A DNA stretch of 64,000 nt from assembly GCA_963989385.1 (NCBI GenBank), contig OZ022499.1, positions 103,648,786 through 103,712,785 of the forward strand, written 5' to 3'. Of this stretch, positions 12,964 through 22,345 are shown in pieces; positions within the stretch are counted from its first letter, which is position 1, and each line of letters opens with the position of its first letter. The notes beneath the pieces were generated by a model that saw nothing but the letters and a program-made list of their open reading frames with translations, was not told where the DNA came from and did not search any database. The translations under genes and the position numbers were made by a program. The stretch is from Ctena decussata (Eukaryota > Mollusca > Bivalvia > Lucinida > Lucinidae).

Positions 12964-15900
12964 ACCTTCCTCCCCTTCCGCGTTTTCGACATGCACATAT
13001 ATGCCAAATTTTGGTAAAACGGATTTCTTGCTCTTTTGGTCGCCTCTTTAGACAGGGGAAGCGCTCTGTATTTTCTGTGAGTGTAACAAAACTAAGGTAG
13101 ATCTACGGACTTTGAGTTATTTTCTATATGTGTGGAACAAAACTAAGGTAGATCTACGGACCTGCGGAAAAGCAAACAAATCACAATTTTAAATAATTAT
13201 TTTACAAAATATATCCACAATTATTGTCTTTGGCTCCAAGTTGAAAATTTATGAACATGAACTAGAACCGAAGCCAGTCTTAAGCTGTTCTATGACACAT
13301 CTGCAAACAATTAACTCCCAATCAGTTCTTGAATAAAGTATTGTTTAACTTATTAAATCTGGTTATATACACAAACTGCATTTATGGCGATGCATAATGT
13401 TTCAAACAATCATATTTCTGGAATCCTGGCAACAAAGATGCGGCTACGGTGGTTTCCCACAATATAAACATGCAGATTAAAGTTCAGCTATATGACGTGT
13501 GAAACAGCGGGAAAAATCGTCTGACGTAACGTCGAACTTTGACGTCATTTATCTCAGTTTAACGTCGCATGTCATAAGGTCGATTTCTATCTGGACGGGC
13601 TCATTTGTTTTTGATGGTGTAAGTATTAAATATAATATTTCTGTATCTGAAGTTTCAGTTCATTCCTTGCACATTTTGTAGGTAAGAACACTAGAACAAC
13701 GCAAAGAAATAGAAGAGCTTACTGCTCAGGTAACTGAACTGGAACATCTCCGCAAGAAACAGGCACGTAAAATATACGAGCTGAAATCAGAGGTGGATTC
13801 CAGCCAGCACTCATCTCAGGAAAACCGTGTAGTTGCTGATAATGCTGTGCAGGCGTTGAGCAGTGAGCTACGAACCACAAAGGCAGCTCTTATGGCTGTT
13901 CAGAACAGAGAGAAAGCAGTAAGTATATCTGTTCTTTTAACCCTAATTACCCCAAAAAGCAGACGACAAAATTTACGTCTGCAGAATTTCAAAAAATGTT
14001 TTGTCCAAGCGATATCATATTGAGAATTCAAACACTAGAGGGCAAACAGTGTAGATTCAGATGAGGTGGCTCATGATGAGCCACCTCATCTGGATCTACA
14101 CTGTTTGCCAATACAACAATATTAATTTTTGGCGCTATAAGGGTTAACTATAAAGGGAGGGAAGGTCACTCTGATTTGAAAGTATTTGTCTACCTTCTGA
14201 CACAAGGAAAGATTTGGCTCTCGTTGGCCTACAGTACTCTACAGTTTTGGCCATTTTTGATTAAGGATCAGCTAGATGTGAGTGAAATATTCTTGAAAGG
14301 GCCATAAAGCCATCAAAAAGATATGTGGTAATATTTTAAAATAGGGAAATCATCCCACAAGTACCATTGTTTCCATATGTAGAGCTCTAAATATAGTTCT
14401 TCTTGTTATGTTGTGTTAAGTTGGAACCTGCAGTAGCTCAGTGGGTAAAGCACAGGCTTGCTGACCTAGTGGTCCTAGGTTTGATTCCCTCTGGTGGTGG
14501 AAATCGTTTCAGTTGTGAACGGGGTTCTGTTGCTCACAGCCTTATCTTATCACTGTCCCATCAGCCTGACATGACTGAATTACTGTTGAAAAGGACATAA
14601 AAAATTGCAAGTCATTTATCCATCTATTCATCCTTTGAACAATATGGAACACCTTAGTGTTACCTTGGCAGAGGTTTCTGTTCTCCGTGTTTTGGAAGTA
14701 TTGGAGCCTGGCCACATTGTCGTGACTGCAAGCTAGTCAGCCCAACTGAAAAAGGGAAATTAATCCTTTATTAATGTTGAGTTTTAATCGCTCTTTTCAA
14801 CAGCTATCCTCCTAAAACTACCATGTTTGTTTTGCCTGCAACCATAACATTGGGATCAGCATGGTTGTTGACATCCACATAAATTTTATTTCTTCCTATT
14901 GTATTCACCTGTATTTAAGAGTACATGTATATAGAGAATACCATGATAGTGTCTTTCGATATCAAGTTTATCAGGGGAGACCAGAAACAGCATAGGAATG
15001 GCGAGGCTTGCCGAGCCAGTCCGACATGTTTCTGATCAAGCCTGATAAACTTGATATCAAAAGACTCTATCATGGTTTTCTATCTATCATGCATCGTTAG
15101 AAGATTTTACAGCGTAAAAGAGTCAAACAAATGAAGAGCAAACACAGTTTTGTCCGGACTTGTTGACGTTGGGATTGCATTGTGACGTAAGTCGGTGACG
15201 TCATTTAACCAATAGAACATAATTAATAAATGTTATCACGGCTAACGTCAGTAAGTAGCCAATCATCTTCAGAGAGTGCTTCCTAAGGCATCGCCTGATA
15301 ACATTCGCACTAGCGCAGTTCTATAGTGACATGATATCACATCATGTTATCATACCCCTGTTATCAGTTGAATTTTGCAACAGATGCATGATAAAGTATG
15401 ATCTTGGTCTGTTCTGTTTGCCCATACATTGCTGTCCCAATATTTAAGATTTAAATGATATTTATAAGGGGAAAGTTGGGTAAATTCGGACAGCGGGTTC
15501 ATTCGGACAGTGACATTGTTTCCTTTATAGTCAGTTGTTTGGAATTAAAACAAAATTAACTGGGCAAACAGTGAAAATCCTGATAAGACGGCTCATTATG
15601 AGCGGTCTCATCTGGATTTTCACTGTTTGCAATGGTATGTCCAAATTTACCCGCTGTCTGAAGTTACTCGACTTTACCCTACACCTCCTTCCGCTGATTC
15701 AAGAGAGCAGTTGTCAGTTACTGGCGAAAGTATGTGCAGTTAGTACTGGTTAACCGCTGAGGAGGTCTAAGCCTGCCCAGGAATAGTGTGGTTAGGTTAA
15801 CTGACCGTCCCGACATGACCATAGCTGTTTATAGTGGACGTAAAGCAACAAATCAATAAATCAATTACCCTACACCTCTGTTTGTTTCAGCTCATTGACT

Positions 15901-16217
15901 TCCGCCTTGTGGTGTCCAGAATGCTGGGATTAGATATCAACACATTGGCTGTCCCTGACTACGAAATCATTTCCCGGTTAGAAAAACTTATCAATGCACA
16001 TCACAGCCACTTGTTTACAACAATGAGCCTTGAGGAGGCACTTGCCGACATGGAAGATCGTGGATTTCTCAGTGGATATGAAGAATATAGAAATACCGTC
16101 GGAGCATCACAGTCACAAAATATCAGAAGATCCAGGGAACGGGTTCAACGCAAAGCAGCAAAAGCTAGGGCTCGTTCAATGTCACCGGTTAGAAGAATAA
16201 ATCCTAAGGTGTACTGA
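489..16217 (+). CDS. CCDC170: CCDC170, coiled-coil domain-containing protein 170 (seven 3' exons; N-terminus outside window)
   Basis: Joined exons 489-674, 3169-3309, 4850-5167, 5926-6126, 6720-7136, 13682-13918 and 15891-16217 (stop TGA), all phase 0, give 608 residues. Diagnostic stretches match vertebrate CCDC170: KASRETIMRL (exon 1 here), DIGMDMTVDALIARAQQLVK and NLQRKVKAHKEQLDSKDLH (exon 5), TLEQRKEIEEL (exon 6) and DFRLVVSRMLGL...LAVPDYEII (last exon). The protein is almost entirely heptad-rich coiled coil. In human it is known as a Golgi-associated, microtubule-binding protein; that role is transferred from the family, not seen here. About 190-240 N-terminal residues should lie upstream. 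Introns are swollen by transposons, the largest (7137-13681) holding a 3.65 kb TIR element. Neighbour PPP4R3 is convergent, 20 kb away. Odd point: an arginine/serine-rich exon at 3169. Confidence 0.93.
1044..1293. mobile_element. CTTTAAGAG-hairpin element, copy 1 (MITE)
   Basis: Ends AAGGTGTATGGGTAC / ATACCCATTCACCTT are inverted repeats. The core is a hairpin of 'gaatttgctca...tgagcaaattc' flanked by TCTTAA/TTAAGA. No ORF of note. Other copies in the window: 9164-9325, 22346-22575, 22752-22958, 32060-32310, 33840-34310 (interrupted), 40020-40215, 42893-43120, plus halves near 6435 and 35490. Confidence 0.8.
2569..2916. mobile_element. TACCGTATA-ended TIR element, copy 1
   Basis: Starts TACCGTATAC and ends TATACGGTA, with subterminal 'tttcgcggtatttcac' and its counterpart 'gcgaaaattaccgc'. 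Non-coding. A second copy is at 35064-35445 and shares the internal 'atttcctgtttc' and 'cgcatgttgctaaccgcgaa' words. Confidence 0.75.
3169..3309 (+). CDS. CCDC170: CCDC170 exon b, arginine/serine-rich insert
   Basis: Acceptor attaaag|AGGAGC, donor TCCAGA|gtaggt, 47 codons, phase 0. The peptide contains three imperfect repeats of S-P-x-R-Y-R-E-R-S (SPSRYRERSQ, SPARYRERSM, SPHYREPG), a low-complexity SR-like segment unlike the coiled coil around it. I do not recall an equivalent in human CCDC170. Because it is a multiple of three it could be a skippable cassette. Confidence 0.75.
4031..4233. mobile_element. MITE with ~50 bp terminal inverted repeats
   Basis: CCCGAGGTTATAAAACTTTT... on the left and ...AAAAGTTTTATAAACCTCAG on the right, with GCTCA(A)CTGAGCATGAAATTT words mirrored inside. 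Lies in the CCDC170 intron 3310-4849. No TSD could be fixed. Confidence 0.7.
4376..4552. mobile_element. 177 bp TA-flanked MITE (Tc1/mariner- or pogo-like)
   Basis: Begins CAGTCAAACCTG and ends CAGGCTCGACTG, flanked on both sides by TA. Two internal 'aaggGGTCACCTxTCTTAAGC AGCC' half-repeats. CAGT ends with a TA duplication are typical of mariner/pogo derivatives. Non-autonomous. Confidence 0.75.
4850..5167 (+). CDS. CCDC170: CCDC170 exon c
   Basis: Acceptor ctaatacag|GAGAGAG, donor AGAGGG|gtaggt, 106 codons, phase 0. Coiled coil (ELEREIVLLKERLDGSQRAL) followed by a T/H-rich linker (THTVHTHSTQY) and FLEQLAALLSDVEG, which matches the family's FREKIAALL region. Confidence 0.93.
5252..5632. mobile_element. 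Element with AATAAACGCCCC ends, carrying a nested CTTTAAGAG-hairpin element
   Basis: Left part 'taccatattaatcctaataa acgcccc', right part 'gggtgttcattagggttt'. The interior from about 5325 to 5510 is the same hairpin element as 1044-1293, so the latter inserted into the former. Related 'aaataacaccccctttcgc' sequence occurs at 33766-33815. Confidence 0.6.
5926..6126 (+). CDS. CCDC170: CCDC170 exon d
   Basis: Acceptor tttctgcag|AAGACTG, donor GAAATG|gtgagt, 67 codons, phase 0. Encodes KTEALEDRVRTLTEQLETQY..., heptad coiled coil. Confidence 0.92.
6720..7136 (+). CDS. CCDC170: CCDC170 exon e, most conserved block
   Basis: Acceptor caatttcag|TACATGG, donor ATCAGG|gtaagt, 139 codons, phase 0. Contains KMDRISLDIGMDMTVDALIA, NLQRKVKAHKEQLDSKDLHI and LLRKKITTLEEKM, aligning without gaps to the human protein. 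The strongest single identifier of the gene. Confidence 0.96.
7560..7640. repeat. Near-perfect ~80 bp hairpin
   Basis: Left arm 'ggagttctcacaaaacacct' plus 'gaaagtggccaaac', mirrored by 'gtttggccactttcagg' and 'agttttgtgagaactcc', with a loop of only a few bases. No relatives recognised elsewhere in the window. Confidence 0.8.
8249..8369. mobile_element. 121 bp TIR element
   Basis: CCCATCGGGCACATGATGTC on the left, GACGTCATGTGCCTGCTGGG on the right, TA on both flanks, with repeated 'gatgtca' words inside. Non-coding MITE. Confidence 0.75.
8750..8990. mobile_element. TGAGCCGCGACAC MITE, copy 1
   Basis: Ends ATGAGCCGCGACAC / GTGTCACGGCTCAT. Inner arms 'aaaccaacaaagtggt' mirrored by 'accactttgttggttt', then 'actcagatcagcctgggcat' with its counterpart. 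No coding capacity. Copies 2-8 are listed separately; all keep the 'aaccaacaaagtgg' and 'gatcagcctgggc' blocks. Confidence 0.88.
10288..10310 (+). repeat. Homopolymer run of 23 G
   Basis: Uninterrupted G tract inside the 3.65 kb element, preceded by 'caaggac'. Such tracts favour quadruplex structure and polymerase slippage, so the true length is uncertain. Confidence 0.9.
11738..12203. mobile_element. TIR element with CGTTCACACG ends, nested in the 3.65 kb element
   Basis: Left 'aagcctcgttcacacg', right 'cgtgtgaacgaagcttta'; inside, several 'gtcaaa(c/g)tttgg' and 'aaagttt' words are mirrored. Its TIR is unrelated to the host element's. Confidence 0.65.
12472..12640. repeat. Inverted and direct repeat cluster
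   Basis: 'cgacgttccccaagtggctc' at 12475 is mirrored by 'gagccacttggggaacgtcg' at 12590; between and after are three copies of 'aggagaattgaactgaa(c)t'-type words. No coding content. Confidence 0.7.
12928..12963 (+). repeat. Homopolymer run of 36 C
   Basis: Uninterrupted C tract near the right end of the 3.65 kb element, i.e. the opposite strand sense to the G run near its left end. Confidence 0.9.
13682..13918 (+). CDS. CCDC170: CCDC170 exon f
   Basis: Acceptor attttgtag|GTAAGAAC, donor AAAGCA|gtaagt, 79 codons, phase 0. VRTLEQRKEIEEL continues the SEIR end of exon e exactly as in the vertebrate protein. A 3.65 kb TIR element ends 79 bp upstream, and a hairpin element begins about 20 bp after the donor. 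Confidence 0.94.
13938..14146. mobile_element. Hairpin-module element, copy with TTAACCCT ends
   Basis: Outer ends TTAACCCTAATTACCCCAAA and GCGCTATAAGGGTTAA pair. Next inward 'gcagacgacaaaatttacgt' (self-complementary gcagac/gtctgc), then the module GCAAACAGTGTAGATTCAGA ... GGATCTACACTGTTTGC, whose centre is 'gaggtggctcat/atgagccacctc'. It starts only ~20 bp after the CCDC170 exon f donor. A near twin is at 20472-20690; others about 3610-3850, 4615-4790, 9705-9945, 32960-33140 and 52490-52660. Confidence 0.85.
14425..14632 (+). mobile_element. SINE family 2, copy 1 (tRNA-derived head)
   Basis: A-box-like TAGCTCAGTGGG and B-box-like GGTTTGATTCC lie about 35 bp apart, as in a tRNA promoter, followed by a body ('ttgtgaac...tgctcacagcctta tcttatcactgtccc') and a tail rich in ATCC-type repeats. 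Reverse-strand relatives at 43519-43687 and 49822-50031 share body and (GGAT)n tail. Confidence 0.8.
14941..15079. repeat. Long hairpin element
   Basis: 'accatgatagtgtctttcga' then 'tatcaagtttatcagg' are mirrored by 'cctgataaacttgatatca' and 'aaagactctatcatggt'. Followed to about 15395 by a segment bounded by 'tatcatgcatc' and 'gatgcatgata', possibly part of one composite element. Confidence 0.7.
15470..15680. mobile_element. TIR element with GGGTAAATTCGGACAG ends carrying the hairpin module
   Basis: Left 'gttgggtaaattcggacagc ggg', right 'caaatttacccgctgtctg' plus 'actttaccct'. At its centre is the GCAAACAGTG...CACTGTTTGC module with 'gacggctcat/atgagcggtc'. The outer part is unrelated to the TTAACCCT element, so the module is shared between different elements. 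Confidence 0.75.
15688..15864 (+). mobile_element. SINE family 1, 5'-truncated copy with 14 bp TSD
   Basis: Begins inside the body ('cttccgctgattcaagag'), with conserved 'gttaaccgctgaggaggtct' and 'gaccgtcccgacatgacc', and a CAAT-rich tail. Flanked by TTACCCTACACCTC at 15674-15687 and again at 15865-15878. The tRNA head is missing. The right TSD copy runs into the splice acceptor of the last CCDC170 exon. Confidence 0.92.
15891..16217 (+). CDS. CCDC170: CCDC170 terminal exon
   Basis: Acceptor tttgtttcag|CTCATTG, 108 codons then TGA. LIDFRLVVSRMLGLDINTLA and VPDYEIISRLEKLINAH match the human C-terminal block. The clam protein then runs on with a basic tail (RRSRERVQRKAAKARARSMS ... INPKVY) not obvious in human. 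The polypyrimidine tract is one arm of a SINE target-site duplication. Confidence 0.95.
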   Translation, partial: LIDFRLVVSRMLGLDINTLAVPDYEIISRLEKLINAHHSHLFTTMSLEEALADMEDRGFLSGYEEYRNTVGASQSQNIRRSRERVQRKAAKARARSMSPVRRINPKVY

Positions 16218-16740
16218 ACTTCGGGGTTGGAGCGAAAATAGTTCTATAGTACTGTTCTTGTAGCAGATTAGAGTTCTTTCAATTTATTTACCTAACACTA
16301 ACATCTAGTGTAGTGGGAGTGACATACAATGACTAGCCGTCTCGTAGGTAGAGTGAAGAATGACCTTAAAATGCTCTTTTTGGCAGCACAATAAAGTGTT
16401 CTGGAAGAAATTGTGACAAGTAAAGAAATGTTGAAGAATTTGGAAATAGCTTGGGATGATCCAGTACAGAATTGCTCAAAATGATATTGAAGTCAGCTAA
16501 CCATTGCTGCCAAAGCTTCAGATCGTGCTTAAAATATTGCCTTTTCAAGTTTTTTAAATACAAAAGAGGCGAGGAAAATGATGATACAATAAGTATATCA
16601 GGTAAACTGAAAATTGTAGCCTTTGTAAATAATGTAGCTAGAAGGTATTTAATAAGTTTTGTGTACTTTATATTTTCAAAATTGACCACTGTTTTTGGTC
16701 ATTTTTTTGGCAATAAATACATATAGTGCTGCACATTTCT
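16218..16740 (+). other. CCDC170: CCDC170 3' untranslated region with two AATAAA signals
   Basis: Non-coding, AT-rich sequence follows the stop. Polyadenylation signals AATAAA lie at 16390-16395 and 16712-16717. Two alternative ends are possible; the second is followed by a plausible cleavage zone near 16735. The exact end is not visible from DNA alone. Confidence 0.55.
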
Positions 16741-18367
16741 AAAAATTGAAACGTTACAGCTGGTTCTACATGCTATAAACAGAGCCAGCACAAGAGAGCT
16801 GCAGAGCTACAAATAATGTTTTGATGGCATCATAGTTTTTTAGTTCTAAGATAGGGTTTTCCCCTCCCAAAATAATCTCAGATATCTAGATCTGTCTTAT
16901 AAGACAGATCTAGATCTTTGAGATTTTTTTGAAAAAGAAAACCTCATTTTATAGACTTGTTTTCATATTTGCTGTAATTTTTGAAGGATAAACTCCCATC
17001 TTATAACCAAATAAACACGGTAATTCCTGGATAATTTTCTCATTCTCCATTTGAACAGATCATGAGGCAGAGAAATAAGAAAAATGATCTTAGAATTATT
17101 ATCAAACATCATCGTTACTTGCAGCTATTATAGCGAATGTCATCTTGCTCTTCCGTGTCTTTAGATCTAACATTTTACATTTATATAAGCATCAATATAA
17201 TGTTTGCTGAAGTATCTGAGATGAGACTGCATAACTACACACATGCAGGATTCATATTTTATTATGGTTGAATATTAGGTAACCTGCCTTTGATATGGTG
17301 TAAGTACTTGTTTGTTAAAGTTATAAAGTATGCCTCAAGATGATTTGATTTTGACAGTATAAATACTGCCATATGAATCATTGTTAAGAATTTAAAAGGA
17401 GAGTTAAATGGTGAGAGATGAACACACAAGTTCAAACTTTAAACTCTGGTCTTAAAAGATGGCTGCATTTTGTGAATACTAGCCCATATTTGTCCACATA
17501 CCAAGCATTTACATTCCATGTGAATAAACAGAGAAAACTTAGACTGGTTGATGCCAGTTACAGTATAGCATATTTATTGAGAAGGTCTATATTTTTCGAT
17601 ATATGGTGTGTACTGGTATAAAGTACCTTTGGTCAGATGAGATCCACCTAGCATTGCACCAGCAAAGTCAGAGCAGGGTCAGTAGTTCAAACCATCATTA
17701 GCCAAACAAAGCCAATAGTCAAGGATTTGTTATTTTTCCAGAACATACAAGTGTGCAAATATTTTTTGTCAAAAAAATGTGAAGCTTTTGCAGTGCAAAA
17801 GCTTCTCACATTTATCGGCAAAGAGACAGCAATGTTTTTGCATACAATATATTTGAAAATGTAACATCTCATTAACTAATGACGTCATTGGTTTTGAACA
17901 TCTGGTCCAGACTGCTATATCGATAGCAGTTTACCCATGGATGCTTTTGTTGCTACTGATGGGATCAAGATACGAGTAGTGTGTTGTCAAGAGAAAGACA
18001 AGATTTATTTTAATCACTTTGCAATTATCATATCGGAAGTTAGGTATATATTATATTCAAACTGTACAAGAAGAAGAAAAGGCAACTTTATTCATGTGCA
18101 AACAGCTGAACTACTTTATTTTTTCTGTTATAAGACGGGGTGGGGGTGGGTCCCCTCCAAAACACTTAAAAATGGAGCATAGTTTTTTTTCCCGGTGTTT
18201 CAGTAAAGAAAAATCCATCTTCTTGAAGAATTAATACAAGACTGATGTAGATATTTGGGGTCATTTGGGAGGGGAACACCTCCCCCCCTCACCCCCACCC
18301 ACATCTTATAGCCAAACTAATTTTAGAATCTTCCTGGGAATCTTCATAGTGAAACAGGAAAATTCTG

Positions 18368-18568
18368 ATGAGCCGCAACACAAGAAAACCAACAAAGTGG
18401 CATCCGCCCAGTCTGCTCAGAGTCTTTGCTGTCAGCATGATGCTAGCTTAAACCCTTGGCTACCCTCTAAGTGAAGACTGACCAGACTGGGCGGATGCTC
18501 AGGCTGATCAGAGCCTTTGCTGGGCACACATGCCACTTTGTTGGTTTTGTTGTGTTGCGGCTCACATG
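18368..18568. mobile_element. TGAGCCGCGACAC MITE, copy 2
   Basis: Ends TGAGCCGCAACACAAGAAAA / TGTGTTGCGGCTCA; keeps 'aaccaacaaagtggca' and its mirror. Confidence 0.85.
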
Positions 18569-19793
18569 TCTTGGGTGCTTGCACATTCGTGAAGAATCCT
18601 TTTCTCATGGTACAGCTGTTATCTGTTATAGTATGTAATCTGTAGATGCCATTCTTTGTAAATACCTTTAAATTTTATCTATTAATTTCCTTATGTCAGT
18701 GTATACGTAGTGGCTGAAAAAGTTTATTTCAGCAAATTATGTACCAGTATATGTGTTTTTCAGACAAATTCTGTTATAACAATATGTTGTATGTTTGAAT
18801 TTTACAGATTTATCCTGTGATCTACATTTTTAGGCTGTCTCAGTGATTTAAAATATTATTTTTATTGTCAGAGTGGAAAATGAATGCTGCTTCATGGTAT
18901 TGCAAAATATCATGACAGAGATGGTTGTTTCTTCTCTCAGTGTATAACAATGGCACTAAGCAATACTTGTAGTTTCATTTTTACACTTTTCGTTGTTTTC
19001 AACAGCTGTGATGATTTCAAGAAAATACAACCAGTTATGGGGGGATTTTTCATTTGTCTATTATTGAACTATGACAAAGAACAGAATCAAGAACTAGGAC
19101 AAAGTCTGTGCTCTCACATGTATTAATTGAAAAATTTTCATGAGCAGTAAATACTAAAGTTTTCGTTTCGAATAAAGTATTTAGTTAACGTATAGTATTT
19201 CTCAACAAATGATTTGTGAAAAAAAAAAAAAACTAGTAAAAAAACCTTGTTTCTCAGTGACTCTTCCTACTTCACATTCGGTTGAACCTTGCTAATCTCA
19301 TTAGCTCATTAAGCGTCTAAACCTGTGATATCTTCTCTCTATGCTCACTCAACAAAACTTGCAGGTCGGCCTTTGTGGAAATAAAAAGAGGTTTGGGTAA
19401 AGAGGGGTTTCAATGATAAAAGAGGCCTCACAGTATATCTCTTTACAAATAAAATTATCACAATATTATTGCCAACTACTGCCCCCCCCCCCCTCCCCCC
19501 CCCCCTACACACACACATTCTTTTCCAAATCTAGAGTACTAGCTTTCATGCAACATAAATTTTCTGTTGCCTAAGATTTAAGCATCTTTTCAATGCTCAA
19601 AGAAGGCAAGTATCTTTCGAAGACAATGCTCCTATTATTTTGCTCATAAAATTGTGCCTTTTGCAATAGTTTACATTTAGACTGTCAAACATGACAGCAT
19701 TTTTCATTAACAAAGGATTTTCTAAATATGGAATGTACCTTTAAATACAGAATATGAGAATTACTAAGACATGGGTAAATTCCCATAATCCAG

Positions 19794-20018
19794 GGGTCAT
19801 ATTTATAAAACTACTTAATAAGTCATTGGTATGCTGTTGCTAAGGCTAAATTTCTATGAAGGAGATTTCCTACAACTATAAAATTTGCTCTGGAGGAACA
19901 GTCTGAAAAAGACTGTTCCTCCAGAGCAAATTTCATAGTTGTAGGGAATCACCTTTATAGAAATTAAGCCTTAGCAACAGCATAGCAACCACTTAAGTCA
20001 TTTTATAAACTATGGCCC
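19794..20018. mobile_element. CWG-TSD element (GGGCC ends), copy 1
   Basis: GGGTCATATTTATAAAACTA on the left pairs with ...TTTATAAACTATGGCCC on the right. Two long inner arms, 'gttgctaaggctaaatttct' and 'ctggaggaacagtct', fold back. Flanked by CAG at 19791-19793 and 20019-20021. Confidence 0.88.
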
Positions 20019-20471
20019 CAGGTTCTGGCTGCAACATTGACTGGAGATACCTCTTTATTCAATGAAAAGACATTCTTTTTCTTAATACCATGTATCACCA
20101 CTTTATGTCAGAATTTTTAGGTATTGAAGTGTGCCTCGTACAGATTTAATGTAAATTTGCCATTAAACTTGTGTGGCGCACACCTCAAAAAGAGGGAACA
20201 ACTGTGGGTGGGTTATCTTTCCTTAAAGTTTGGTCTTTCCCCATGAGCAGGATAAGTATATTTCCATTTATTTTCAATTTCCCTGACGTTTAAAATCCTT
20301 TCAAGTTTTCTCTGACCAATTATTACAGAATTCCCTGACCTGGAAAAAAAGTCATTTTCTAGAAGTTTTCCCTCACAGTGGCAACCATGGATACATGTTA
20401 CAGTTGTCTGAACCTCTTTGTTTGCATAAACTGGAGGGTTTGTAGACCTCAGGATCATTTTTATATATTTT

Positions 20472-20690
20472 CTATTTATCCCTTAATGCGCCAAAAAAGC
20501 AGACGACAAAATTTACGTCTGCAGAATTTAAAAAAATGTTTCGTCCAAGTGATATTATATTGAGAATTGGAACACTAGAGGGCAAATAGTGTGGATTCAG
20601 ATGAGGTGGCTCATTATGAGCCACCTCATCTGGATCTACACTGTTTGCAAATTTAACTATTTTAATTTTTGGCGTTTTAAGGGTTATGAT
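20472..20690. mobile_element. Hairpin-module element, twin of 13938-14146
   Basis: Ends CCCTTAATGCGCCAAAA / TTTTGGCGTTTTAAGGG; same gcagacgac block, the same 'tatattgagaatt' stretch and the same GCAAA(C/T)AGTGTxGATTC hairpin. Very similar to the 13.9 kb copy, so comparatively young. Confidence 0.85.
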
Positions 20691-21790
20691 ATACAATCAT
20701 GATTCATAATTTTTGTATTTCACATTTGTATCTTGCATATAAAGAAATAGTGGTAGTTTTTTTTACAATCTTTATGTCTAATGTGTATCAGTTTAAATGT
20801 ATTGTCATATTTCTGGCAAAATGATATTAAAATAACTGATAATCAAATCATAAGTGGTGCTTTTTTTCAGCATCAGATGTTTTTAACAAATTGGCAACAT
20901 TCTAATTTTGCAAAATTCTGTGTTTTAGAAGAAAGACGTTGCAAACATATGCGGATTCGAGTCTATAGGCTGTATGTATAAGCTACATATACATGTATTT
21001 ATAATTGGAAAAAAACAGTTACTGTGAACCAACTTCCTTTTGCAACAAGAAGATTTCTTGATTGGCTGATCATAGTGTGGTTTGTTGCACTATTTTATAC
21101 ATATCAGAATACAAAAAGTTTTTCAATATACATCTTAATATAATTCACATGGTCGCTGTGAGTAATATTCCTGTTTTTGCCTTTGGAAGGTACCAGTGAA
21201 AGGAAATTGGTATACAGTGTTTCTTCAAGACATGGAAAGCGGACATGTAACAAACAAATGTCAGCTTGTTTTCACATCAGCAGAAATATCCACTGTGTAA
21301 TAATTGATTTGTGTTGTGTCTTACTTCTGAAATAGTTCACAGATAATGCTGCCTACTGCATCTGTCTGCAACTCAGCTGTTGTCATAAGTAAGATTTCAC
21401 TGTATCCGTCCATTGCGTGGCTCCAGTTAACCACATTTACCCCTAACATTTGGATGCCCAAAACCACCTGCCATAAAAATTAAAGTATTGAGACAGACAG
21501 GTCTGAGCAAACAGTGCAGACCCAGATCAAACTGCTCATAGAGCAGTCTGATCAGGTTCTACACTGTTTGCCATTCCACCTACATCTTTTGGAAACATTT
21601 CATTGTAAAACCAAAGAGTCTCAATTTTAGGACAAGTGTGGTAATTATTTTAGATGTCCCAATTTTAAGAGTTTTTACGGTATACTAATTTCTGTTTGGA
21701 CAAGACCATTTGTAATAATAAAACTGATGAATGACAAACAGTGCATATCTTATGAGGGCAGTTACACTGTTTGAGCAAGATTGAGGGTAA

Positions 21791-22025
21791 TTTGAGTCAC
21801 GACACGACAAAACCAACAAAGTGGCATGTACGCCAAGCAAGGACTCAGATCAGCCTGGGCATCCGCCCAGTATAATGGGTCATTGCTTTGTGCTTAAAGG
21901 GTCTAAGCTAGCTCCATGCTGACAGCAAAGACTCTGATCAGACTGGGCCGATGCCCAGGATGATCTGAGTCATCACTGCGTGCACATGCCATTTCGTTGG
22001 GTTTTTTTTGTTTCGTGGCTCATTT
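21791..22025. mobile_element. TGAGCCGCGACAC MITE, copy 3
   Basis: Ends TTTGAGTCACGACACGACAA / TTTCGTGGCTCATTT; inner aaccaacaaagtggca and gatcagcctgggcat conserved. Confidence 0.83.
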
Positions 22026-22345
22026 GGTAAATGGTGACAGCATTGTGCTTCAGCAAAGTCTGATCTGGGCTTTTGCCGTTTGCCTAGCTAATATTCAGAC
22101 CTCATAGAAAATATTCAGTCTAGCTTGCTAATATTCAGACCTCACAGAAAATATTATGTCAACAAAATAAACCCAGATTAGGCTTTGAATGTGGAGTTGG
22201 ACAATTCATGCTTATCATTTATCATATACTTCTGCTATTCCGTACTCTAAAGGGTTGAAAGTTGCCTGTGGTAGGACAGGTTGAAGTCTTACCAACAACT
22301 ATTTGCTAACGACAAAGGGCACCTTTTATAGTGAACTATGTTCAT

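Larger units (their letters stand above)
9950..13602. mobile_element. 3.65 kb element with perfect 34 bp terminal inverted repeats and 4 bp TSD
   Basis: GAGCCCGTCCAGATAGAAAT... runs 9950-9983 and its exact complement 13569-13602. Both sides are flanked by ATTT (9946-9949 and 13603-13606), a 4 bp TSD. No transposase frame exists inside; longest ORFs are under 90 codons. The interior holds a 23-G run (10288-10310), a 36-C run (12928-12963), AAAT-type microsatellite (10955-11015), a smaller element with GTTCACACG ends (11738-12203) and an inverted repeat around 12472-12620. The 4 bp TSD would fit Sola- or Chapaev-type transposons, but with no protein the class is unassigned. Confidence 0.85.
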
